Shown: piece by piece, positions 13,177 to 21,956 of the stretch
How positions within the stretch are numbered: the stretch's first letter is position 1
Layout of the letters: each line of letters opens with the position of its first letter
Source: Trissonchulus latispiculum
Lineage: Eukaryota > Nematoda > Enoplea > Enoplida > Ironidae
Length of the DNA: 64,000 bases
Direction of reading: 5' to 3'
Assembly (NCBI GenBank): GCA_030248195.1
Contig: JASAND010000835.1
Span: 52,274-116,273, forward strand
Notes under the pieces: model-generated
Seen by the model: only the letters and a program-made list of their open reading frames with translations
Databases searched by the model: none
Told to the model about the DNA's origin: nothing
Made by a program: the position numbers and the translations under genes

Positions 13177-14544
13177 GTGGATTTACCTATGATATTATCT
13201 TCAAGCGTTCTTGTGAAAATGGGGATGCTGATTGCCTTTCGCCGCTCCCAGTGGCTGCAGAAGATCACGTTTGGTCAGATCAGGAGTCAGCAGAAGTGCA
13301 TTTGCTTATGGCGTCGCAGTTCGACAGAATACCGATCTCTCGCAGCGACATTGGCCAAGCCATTTCCGATGACCCGGTTCTACATCTGGAACGACAATAT
13401 GTATCCTCCAGCTGGCCAGCTGAAAAATACAAATTATTGCAGCCTTTTGCTTCCCGGAAAGATGGTTTAACAGTAGAGGAGCATTGCATTTTCTGGAAAA
13501 GCCGTATTGTGATCCCAGAAAAGTTCCGTAAAGTCATCCTAGAAGAATTTCATGCTGGGCATCCGGGTATCGTGAATATGAAATCTTTAGCAAGACAATT
13601 TATATGGTGGCCAAATATCGATGACGATATTGAATCACTAGTCCGTGGTTGTACGGTTTGCAACGCCGACAGACCGTTACCGCCCCAGACCAGAACTCCT
13701 TGGCCGCTCGCAGCTCAACCTTGGCACAGGATTCATTTGGATCTTGCCGGTCCTTTCCATGGATCTACGTGGCTTGTTGCTGTGGACGCTGCAAGCAAGT
13801 GGCCAGAGATCTTCAAACTATCAACGGTATCATCAAAGGCGCTGATAGAATGTTTGCGAGAAATCTTCTCTCGTTTTGGGTTACCTAAAGTCCTAGTTTC
13901 CGATAATGGTTCCGTTTTCGCGTCTGCAGATTTCAAAAACTTCTGTTTGAAAAACGGAATCCAACAGCTCTTCTCTCCGCCTTACCACCCTGCTTCCAAT
14001 GGTCTGGCCGAACGTTTTATTCAGACCTTCAAGAAAAGAATGAAGCATGTTCCTAGACCGTCTCTGCAACTAGACCTTCACCAATTTCTGCTCAACTATC
14101 GCATTACTCCCCATGCAACAACACGCCTATCTCCAGCCAAAGCCATGTTTGGAAGACGGTTGCGTACTCGGCTCTCGGTTGTGACAGAGGAGTCTAAAAG
14201 AGGGGTTGGAGGGCCAGCTCTGGGGGCGTTCGTGGAAGGTGACAAGGTGTGGGTACGGGATTACTTGGGTCCCGTAAAGTGGCAAAAGGGCCTGATTGTA
14301 TCTACAATAGGCTCTCGACTGTATCAGGTGAAGGTGGAAAAGGGGATCTGGAAACGGCATAGAGACCAACTCCGCAGACGGGGGTGGGTGAATGTAGGCC
14401 ATGAACAAAGACAAGAGCAACAGCTATCAGGCCACGCAAGCTTGAAATCTGACGACGAAGCGTTCGCCTCTGCTTTTGGAAATGGAGCCTTTCAAGACAT
14501 AAATCCTGAGGTTCACAATCCAGTGATTCCTCAGGATGAACCGG
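13177..14544 (+). pseudogene. gypsy integrase (most of it)
   Basis: The frame continues from the RNase H end through the DADCLS motif into a complete integrase core. It has an H2C2 zinc finger (HAGHPGIVN...CTVC near 13552-13665), then HLDLAGPF (first Asp, near 13735), VSDNGSVF (second Asp, near 13900) and NGLAERFIQTFK (Glu, near 14010). A C-terminal DKVWVRDYLGPVKWQKG region corresponds to the GPY/F module. All three catalytic residues are intact. A Ginger1 transposon interrupts the tail after the CCGG at 14541-14544. The enzyme would insert the retrotransposon cDNA. Nothing else in this copy is intact enough to supply cDNA. Confidence 0.93.
14541..14544. repeat. CCGG target-site duplication, left
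   Basis: Four-base duplication at the left edge of the Ginger1 element; the partner copy is at 18640-18643. CCGG-specific duplications are described for Ginger1 transposons. Confidence 0.93.
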
Positions 14545-14815
14545 TGTCGTATAATATTCCCCCCCGTGATATTTTTCCCCCCTATAGGGTATAATATTTT
14601 CCCCCCGTGATATTTCCCCCCCCCTGTCAGCTATAATATTTTTCCCCCCTCTAAATGAAACCTAGCCAAATGATGCAGCAAATTTAACAGGGTCAAAACA
14701 GTAACGCTTTGGTAAAATTGGTAAATTGCTATTACAAATGCTTAATGGCGCTGCATATACAAAGCTGATGGTCGTGGTTATTGACGTAATGCTCTAAACT
14801 AGCAACAAACCGTAG
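14545..14815. repeat. Ginger1 left terminal inverted repeat
   Basis: The outer 100 bases alternate C runs with GTGATATTTTT and TATAATATTTT. The inner part runs from 'aaatgaaacctagcc' to 'aacaaaccgtag'. The right end matches it in reverse almost throughout; the main differences are the lengths of the C runs. A worn direct copy of an inner segment follows at about 14850-14910. Confidence 0.93.
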
Positions 14816-15473
14816 TTTAAATGATTTTAATAGGCAGTAATAAGCCATATTTTTCCCTCTTCTAAATGAAACCTTGCCAAACTATGTCGCAAATATAATT
14901 GACGATTCTATAAGTTAGCACCACATTTGCAAACAGTAAAACAGTTGTTGGCAGAACTGACTGTTTACGGGCTTAACGATTACGCAATCAATGGAAGGGC
15001 GGGAGTAAACTAAACTACTAGTTTGTTTAATTTTTGAATAACATAACTAAACCATAGTTTGCAAAACTGGCAATATTAATCTAAAAACAAAGAGCTACAA
15101 AGTTTGTGCAAAAGATACGTTATTAAAAAAGTATTTCCACATTCTTTTAAGCGTCAGACTTATATTTTCGCAATAGAAATGAATCATTTTCTCGACTCTA
15201 CTTCCCCCTCCGCTCAAAATTCGTATGGGATACATTTTCGAGCACGCCGAGATCATTTATTTCACTTTTTGGATTTCGGGAGATTCTATTGCTTCAATTT
15301 TCAAGGAGGGGAACAGGGGGCCCCCCAAAAAGTTTGATGCAGTGTAACGTTAATTTAGTGAAAGCTAGTTAAATTTTTTCAATTCAAAGTTTCCCAAAAC
15401 GACCCATGCTCCATGTTCCAGTTGCAGCCCCCCCAATAGCCAACCCTGAAGATAACGTTTCCTTCTTTTTAGT

Positions 15474-15720
15474 ATGGACAACAGAGAATATCATGACATT
15501 TTAAATTACCTGACCAAATCAGAATATCCTGACTTCTGTGAATCAAAACCCCAGCGACGTGATTTTCGCCGAAAATGCGAAGCTTTCACTACAAGTGAAG
15601 TAGATGGTCGTCAAATCTTATTTCACTGGGGCAAGACCAAAAATGTTAAAACTAGAGTTGTCCTGGGAGAAGATGAGGAGGACAGGATTCTGGCAGAACT
15701 ACATGCTGGAGATATTGGAG
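15474..15720 (+). CDS. Ginger1 transposase-Ulp1, exon 1
   Basis: First coding exon, 82 codons plus one base, starting at the first ATG of the frame. It carries a YLTKSEYPDFCE stretch resembling the YPYY-type motif of gypsy/Ginger integrases, and the first zinc-finger histidine (His77 in LHAGDIG). The donor is G|GTATATAT at 15720/15721. The intron (15721-16267) ends in TTTCAG. The split codon is a glycine between the two zinc-finger histidines, and the frame is kept. Confidence 0.9.
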
Positions 15721-16267
15721 GTATATATATTAATGAACAGTTAAATTAACTGAGCCAAAAATTAGGTTATTTGCACTTTTACAAAAACTAGGATCATGTA
15801 ACTCTTGCTTTTTGAGATGCTACGGCTTTTTGAGCTCTAGTTAAGGTGCTGTTTTGGGTATTTGCAACAAATTTTGAAGGACTGTAATTTACTCAATTCT
15901 TGGAGTTCAGCGATAATTTTTATATCATTTTAAAGCTGTGTCTATGTTAAATATGTGTTTGTTACAACTAGACAGAGTACAGCTGTGTCAATTCAACTGT
16001 TTGGCTTGGACATTCTATAATACGAAAACAATTTTTGAACATGGGTTTCTCAAAGCGTGGGTGTGGGAAAGCTAAAGGAAAACGACCCGTTCAGGCGTCA
16101 AAGAAACGACATCCCGTCTTCAAGCCTAAATTCAGTTACTGCAGCAAATTTGAATGAATTTCAACGATAATTGCGCTGTTTGGCTACATCGAGAACCCTT
16201 CAGCACTTCAATCCGTAGAGCAGTTACATTTTGAACATTTGAACATTTTTGCATTGAACTGTTTCAG

Positions 16268-18099
16268 GCAGCCACTTTGGTATTAATGCAACAACCAAGA
16301 AAGTTGCTGAGCGATACTGGTGGAAAGGCTTCTCTCAGGATATTAACGACTACTGCAAAACGTGTCCTCCGTGTCAGAAGCCAAATCCTGCCAACAAACC
16401 TTCCCCTGCTTTACTCCATCCTATAGCAGTGCCAGACCGAATGTTCCATCAATGGAGCATGGATCTAATGGGCCCTTTTCAAGAAACTTCCCATGGTAAT
16501 AAATATGTATGTGTGGCTACCGAATACCTAACCAAGTGGCCTGAGGTGTGGGCTTTGCCTAGTAAACAAGCATCTGTGGTCTCTCAGTGTGTTCTAGATT
16601 TAGTGCTCAGATTTGGAGCAATGGAGAACTTGCAGACAGATCAGGGGACCGAATTCTGCAATAAACTGAACATAGGAATTTGCAAGGTGTTTTCTATCAA
16701 GCGGGCCATATCATCAGCTTACCACCCTCAAACTCAAGGACTCGCCGAACGTTTCAATCAAACCTTGCAGACTCAGTTGATGAAAGTCTGCAAAGGAGGC
16801 GATGATTGGGACAAGAAAATTCAATCAATTGCTTTTTCCTATCGCGTGCAACCACAGAAATCTACAAAAGTCAGCCCGTTCTTCCTCATGTATGGAGCAG
16901 ATCCGAGACTTCCCGTAGAATTAGATGTTCCAGGATACCAGCTGTCTTGTACCGATCAGGTAACTGCTTGCTCAGATGACACTTTGTCTTTCCTGAAGAC
17001 TCGCTTAAATTTCATTGAAGACGATCTTGGTGACGTGAGAAATGAGGCAGTGGATGAGATCGCTAAATCGCAAGATAAGCAGAAGGCAGCTTACGATATC
17101 AAGCGCAGTGGCCCTAGATTCACTGTTGGAACTAAGGTCTTACTGAAAAATTCTAGAAAGGATACAAGAAAGGGCGATAAGCTGGCTCAAAGATGGATTG
17201 GTCCTTATGAGATCTGTGAGATTTTGACGAAGGGGAACTATGTGATTGCTAAAAATGGCAACCCATTGAAGAAAAGTGTTAATACTTCCAATTTAAAGCA
17301 GTACGAGGATTCTCAGTCACTCAATAAGAAAGAGGGTGTGAAGGATTGCCAATCGATTGGTGGCAAGAATGAAGAAAAAACAAAAGATGACGACGACAAC
17401 GACGACGAAGAAGAAGAAGAAGAGGAGGAGGAGGAGGAGGAGCTTGGTGCGGTGGCTCCAGCCAATAGTACTGCACAGAAGGCCTTTGTTCCATGGTTGA
17501 AGTTTGGGACTATTTCCCTGTCTATGTCCGACAAAACCCATCTCATTACAGGCTCCTGGCTCAATGATAACCACATCAACGCTGCCCAGTTTTTGCTGCA
17601 ACAGCAGCATCCTTGCGTCGGTGGGTTCCAAGACACTGTGATTGGAACTAGTTCATTTGGGTACAAATCCGTGAAGGGAAAATCTGTCCAAATCCACCAT
17701 CTTGGAGGCAATCACTGGATAACATCCACAAGTCACGATGGGTCCGTCCTCGTATTCGATTCTCTACAGTTCAAAATGACAGGGCAACTGGAAAAGGAAC
17801 TACGGTCGATATACAGCGAATGTGCCTTTGATGATGGGACTATTAGAGTCCTAGTCATTCCTTGTCAACAGCAGCGGGGATCTAATGATTGCGGCCTCTT
17901 TGCTGTGGCCAACATGGTAGAAGTCTTAGAAAGTAGCTACCCTTACTTAAAGCATTTTAAACAAGACTTGATGCGACTGCATTTGCTGCAATGCTTTCAA
18001 TATGGGCGGATCTCTTCCTTTCCTGGCATTGCTACAACTGGTTCTGTCACAGTTAAACAGTTTCTGATTGGACCTGACTATTTGAAAGCAAAGCTATAA
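16268..18099 (+). CDS. Ginger1 transposase-Ulp1, exon 2 (integrase core, GPY/F, acidic linker, Ulp1)
   Basis: Joined to exon 1 this gives a 692-residue protein. The zinc finger finishes with His85 and CKTCPPC (Cys115, Cys118). The integrase core has Asp148 (SMDLMGPF), Asp207 (QTDQGTEF) and Glu243 (TQGLAERF), a D-x58-D-x35-E pattern. A GPY motif (WIGPYEI) lies near 394. An almost pure Asp/Glu run follows at about 456-473, then a Ulp1-type cysteine protease domain. That domain has WLNDNHI near 512, His564 in GGNHWI, Asp579 in VFDSL, and Gln617 and Cys623 in QQQRGSNDCGLF. The integrase part would cut and paste the element. The Ulp1 part resembles SUMO or ubiquitin-like proteases; its substrate in transposition is unknown. 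The stop is TAA at 18097-18099. Confidence 0.93.
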
Positions 18100-18361
18100 C
18101 TATGTACAAACTTTTGTCCGCAACTATGGATGTCCAAAAAGGATGATGATATTTTGTATAAGTTCTTTTACAGTCGTCTTTCGTCTAAAAAGTTAGTGTT
18201 CATTGCAGTTTATACATTTAGTACATTATTGTAGCTGTTTGAAGTTCATTGCAGTCAATATTACAGTTTACTGCGCTTTAAATTGTTTACAGTAAACAAA
18301 TATTGTCTATCTACCATAACAGTAATTAAGAACCTCCATTAATTGTCTATATTCCAGTCTA

Positions 18362-18639
18362 CTACGGTTTGTTGCTAGTTTACAGCATTACGTCAATAAC
18401 CACGACCATCAGCTTTGTATATGCAGCGCCATTAAGCATTTGTAATAGCAATTTACCAATTTTACCAAAGCGTTACTGTTTTGACCCTGTTAAATTTGCT
18501 GCATCATTTGGCTAGGTTTCATTTAGAGGGGGAAAAATATTATAGCTGACAGGGGGGGGGGAATATCACGGGGGGAAAATATTATACCCTATAGGGGGGA
18601 AAAATATCACGGGGGGGGGGAAATATTATATATACGACA
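18362..18639. repeat. Ginger1 right terminal inverted repeat
   Basis: This is the reverse complement of the left repeat, starting at ctacggtttgttgctag and ending atacgaca. Only small differences and changed G-run lengths separate the two arms, which points to a fairly young insertion. Confidence 0.93.
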
Positions 18640-18643
18640 CCGG
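18640..18643. repeat. CCGG target-site duplication, right
   Basis: Second copy of the four-base duplication. The gypsy reading frame resumes with the next base. Confidence 0.93.
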
Positions 18644-18732
18644 CACCGCGCCCTGTCCGACTTCGCCGCCAGCGAAAACGCCCTTTGGCCTTCGTTCCTG
18701 GTTCGGATGTGGGGTTTTTCCGTCCCGACTAA
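18644..18732 (+). pseudogene. gypsy integrase C-terminal tail
   Basis: After one CCGG is removed with the Ginger1 element, the frame from 14541-14544 continues here without a shift. It reads a Pro/Arg-rich tail (PRPVRLRRQRKRP and on) typical of gypsy pol ends, and stops at TAA 18730-18732. A purine-rich stretch (18740-18753), suitable as a polypurine tract, follows directly. Confidence 0.88.
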
Positions 18733-18754
18733 CTTTTACAGAAGGAAGGAAGAC

Positions 18755-18973
18755 TGTTATGTCTAGAAGAAAAAGTTTAAAAATGTTTAAGTTATCTGGA
18801 TCGTATCTGCTGCTATATCTATGAGTTGGAAGTGTAACTTTATAAGTTTGAGTATCCAACAAAACTTTTGACTTGACGTTTGGAGGATGACTGCTGTTGT
18901 CTAGGCCAGATTTATGTATTTTAGTCAGTTATTTAGTCAATGTGGTTAAGATTGTGTTGTGGTTGTGCATATA
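18755..18973 (+). repeat. Possible gypsy 3' LTR, start only
   Basis: Just after the purine-rich tract the sequence starts TGTTATGTC, a plausible LTR start. Its far end cannot be fixed, because a foldback element begins near 18974 and no 5' LTR is available for comparison. The call rests only on position and the TG start. Confidence 0.35.
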
Positions 18974-19786
18974 TTCTATAACAGCAAGAGTCCATAATTT
19001 ATTCCTTTATATTATAGAAGAAGAGTAAGCCACTAGAGGGCTTCTCTTCTTGGCATTGCGTAACGGTGCTCCGACCACAATACGCGAATGTTCCCCCGTT
19101 TGGTGGGGGGGTCGATAAGCATACCCCCTCCCCATTTGGTGAGGGGGTAGGCAAAAGGGGTCCCCGTTTGGTGGGGGGGGTATGCAAAAGGGGTCCCCGT
19201 TTGGTGGGGGGGGGGGTAGGCAGAATGGGGTGCCCGGTTGGGGGGGGTCGCCAAGTCAGGCTAAGATTGGATGAATCTGATTGGCTGTTGGCGACCCCCC
19301 CCCAAACGGGGACCTCTTTTGCATACCCCCCCACCAAACGGGGACCCCTTTTGCATACCCCCCCACCAAACGGGGACCTCTCTTTGCTACCCCCCCCACC
19401 AAACGGGGACCCTTTTGCGAATAGAACAAAAACTACCGTAATCCTCTGCTCTACCCCCCCCCACCAAACGGGGAGGGGGTCTCTGCAAGCTGATTGGCTG
19501 TTGGCTACCCCTCCCCACCAAACGGGGACCTCTTTTCTGCTACCCCCCCCCCCCCCACCAAACGGGGAGGGGGTCTCTGCAAGCTGATTGGCTGTTGGCT
19601 ACCCCCCCCCACCAAACGGGGGGGTATGCGTTGTCGATTTGGTCGACCCCCCCCCACCAAACAGGGGAACATTCGCGTATTGTGGTCGGAGCACCGTTAC
19701 GCAATGCCAAGAAGAGGAGCCCTCTAGTGGCTTACTCTTCTTCTTATATATAGTGCAATTATGCACTCTTGATAACAGTCTACCGC
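18974..19786. mobile_element. Foldback element with CCCC-ACCAAA-CGGGG repeat core
   Basis: The arms are inverted repeats. The left starts CTATAACAGCAAGAGTCCAT and the right ends ATGCACTCTTGATAACAG. From about 19016-19115 and 19650-19746 the arms pair almost perfectly over roughly 100 bases (AGAAGAAGAGTAAGCCACTA...). The centre repeats CCCCACCAAACGGGGACC units in both directions, with 'gattggctgttggc' spacers. No real gene is present; open frames here are Pro/Gly/Thr-rich by composition. A worn partial relative lies at 27362-27500. Confidence 0.8.
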
Positions 19787-20820
19787 ACACTCTTGCTTTT
19801 TCTATCAAATCAGCGCGACTTAGAGTTGACCGAAGACTTAGTGTTGTGAAGAGAACTTCGGGCTCTGGCAGGTCCGGCCCGAGTTTTGAATGAAACGACC
19901 CGGCTCGAGTTTTCTTTTAAACCTGGCCCGACTCGGGTCTCTCGGGCTTATCTGGCTTCTGGGAAGTTTATCTTTGTTAAAAAATATAAATTTGTCCATT
20001 GTGGTTGTTGTCTTATTCAATGCTTAACATTTATATATACACCGGAAGCGATATATCTGAAGCGAAACATGTGGGCACTACTTTAGTACATAACTCTACT
20101 ACCCAAATGCTATTCGCAAGAATGGTGCGAAATGCTGATCTGTAGGTTTCCTCTCTATCTGCAAAAAGTTATGGTTTGGTTAACGACAAATTGTCTTTTA
20201 GCAAACATCTATAAAATACCAGTCAACCGGACGGCTCTGAATTACGCCGCTTCCCGTTCAGGTTCTAAAAATCATTCCAGTTCGATTCCGGTTTTAAAAA
20301 TCTTTCCAATTCGGTTCCGGTTCCGGTCACGGTTCTGGAGGAAGCGACCCCAGCTGTAGTCGATACGCATTCCAATTAGTTGGGAACCCCTTTATCTGCT
20401 GCGCTTCAGCGCAGCAGGTCTCTTTATGTTTGCTTTGTCCGACCCCTCACACGCAATTTGCTTAATAAAGATGCACTACTCTACCGTAAAAACGTGTGCG
20501 CTGTGGTTTAAAGAAAAGAAAAGCATAATTTGCGTGGGGATTTTTTCCAAAGATTCTATTTCTGATTCAATTACGCATATATATGTGAATATAAGTTGCT
20601 TCTGTAATTTTTGAATTCCAATCTATTCAATTCCAATTCTAATGACTCATGAAATTCGTTCACTAACTGCTCAGCTATATTCAAAGGCATAAAACAGAAG
20701 CAGGCGCGGCTACATTTTTACATCAATTTTTAGTGTCTATTTAAAACTTATCACACAATGTTTTGCAGGCTTGCAGACTCATTTATAAATGAATAATGGC
20801 TGCGCAGCAGGTTTAGAAGT
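19787..20820. other. Unassigned sequence
   Basis: No gene was recognised. A short run of CCGGTT-type repeats (about 20255-20345, 'ccagttcgattccggtttt') is the only visible structure. Confidence 0.4.
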
Positions 20821-21030
20821 ATAAGTTGTAGCACTGCCAGCAGTTCACTCAGAGATTTGTATGCACGACACTAGCAGGCGAAGCTCCGAGTGACGGGCAC
20901 GAGTGCGCGAAGCGAACGAGTGACGGGCACGAGTGCGCGAAGCGAACGAGTGAACTTTACGAGGGATTCCCCTGCAAGTGAGCTCACAAATTTCTGTGAG
21001 CACAGTAAGTAGTGCTACAACTGGCTTATA
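20821..21030. mobile_element. Small inverted-repeat element (MITE-like) with 31-bp direct repeat
   Basis: The left arm (ataagttgtagcactgcc...agagatttgt) pairs imperfectly with the right arm (acaaatttctgtgagc...gtagtgctacaactgg). The centre has two tandem copies of a 31-base unit containing 'cgagtgacgggcacgagtgc' (about 20888-20950). There is no coding content. Confidence 0.6.
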
Positions 21031-21558
21031 ACTGCATGGTGTGGCGTGCAATTCAATTGTACGCAGGCGGTTGCAGCATAGTTCGATTACACTGAGCCAT
21101 GTTACAATTTAGTAAAATGCTCGCACAGCGGAAACTCAACCTTTTAACAAACTATTGCTTGTTAATTTGTCAAATTGCTCTTGATTCTTGAGAAATGGGC
21201 TAGAACCACTAGAATTTCTAGTTCTTCACACCTCAGCATTACTGTCTATGCCTAACAGGTCTCATGCGCTCCGATTTCATAAAAATAGAATCAAGAGTTT
21301 ATAACAGGAAGAGTAAGGCACTCAGCAGCTCTTCCTAATAGAATAAGATTGCAATATTATGCTCAAAACATTATGGCCGAAATCTGGGGGGCTTCTCAAT
21401 CTCAGCGCAGCGTGTAAGTAAACACAACGCTTACATTTTTATTTATAAGTATTTTTAGTCACCTCCTTAATTATATGCAATTTTGTTGAAATGGAAGTGT
21501 AAAAATTCGAGCAAGTTGTGTTAAAAGGTGTGGAATCTGAGAATGCTTTTAGAATAAA

Positions 21559-21753
21559 GCCTGGTTCACACTGAAGTCTTATGCTGTCTTATGTCTCTTG
21601 TCTTAGGCAGCACATTTGATCCTTTCAACCAATCAACTTGACAATGGCTAGACTAGCTGCAATATGATTGGTTTATCCCTTAAGACACAAGACAGAAGTT
21701 GAGCCTAGCCCAAGACAAAAAGACATAAGACATAAAACACCAGTGTGAACGCC
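21559..21753. mobile_element. Small MITE with GGTTCACACT ends
   Basis: It starts GCCTGGTTCACACTGA and ends CCAGTGTGAACGCC, an inverted pair. The inside repeats 'gtcttatg' and 'agacataag' in opposite senses, so the whole piece folds. A partial second right end follows (to about 21800). Confidence 0.65.
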
Positions 21754-21956
21754 TTAAGACATTATTAAGACAAAAGACAGAAGACACCAGTGCGAGGTTA
21801 AGGAAGAGTTGTGAATAGGTGTGTATAATGATATTTTGTATTTTATGATAATCCCATATTGAGCTATTAATGATTTACGTATTGTATTTTTAGTATTTTT
21901 ACCTGAAAAACTTCGTCGAGTTCTTTTGATTCTGAGCCATTTCACAGCTTATATAT

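Larger units (their letters stand above)
14545..18639 (+). mobile_element. Ginger1 DNA transposon, structurally complete, 4095 bp
   Basis: The element starts TGTCGTATAA and ends in ATACGACA, with long terminal inverted repeats of about 271 bp (14545-14815) and 278 bp (18362-18639). CCGG flanks it on both sides. It carries one spliced gene for an integrase-like transposase fused to a Ulp1 protease. This is the published description of Ginger1: gypsy-like integrase with GPY/F motif, a C-terminal OTU or Ulp1 protease, long inverted repeats, and CCGG or CCGT duplications. The integrase catalytic triad, zinc finger and protease triad are all present, and I see no stop or frameshift. It lies inside the gypsy integrase on the same strand. 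Confidence 0.95.
10321..18732 (+). mobile_element. Ty3/gypsy LTR retrotransposon, 5'-incomplete, interrupted by two DNA transposons
   Basis: The order protease, reverse transcriptase, RNase H, H2C2 zinc finger and DDE integrase is that of Ty3/gypsy pol. Its own lesions are a stop after the protease, a deletion in the reverse transcriptase just after the LDD motif, and a one-base frameshift before RNase H. Two later insertions split it: a TTAA element (11927-13172) and a Ginger1 transposon (14545-18639). The reading frame resumes exactly on the far side of each. pol ends at the TAA at 18730-18732. No 5' LTR or clear gag is seen, so the left part is missing or beyond recognition. Confidence 0.9.

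Noticed and set aside
13280..13936. Alternative frames inside the gypsy integrase
   Set aside because: Overlap the correct integrase frame and lack motifs.
17313..17711. Minus-strand frames of 104 and 132 codons in the Ginger1 gene
   Set aside because: They mirror the acidic GAA/GAC run and the Ulp1 coding sequence, giving Ser or Leu/Phe runs.
19033..19893. Frames of up to 173 codons in the foldback core
   Set aside because: Pro/Thr/Gly repeats caused by CCCCACCAAACGGGG units.
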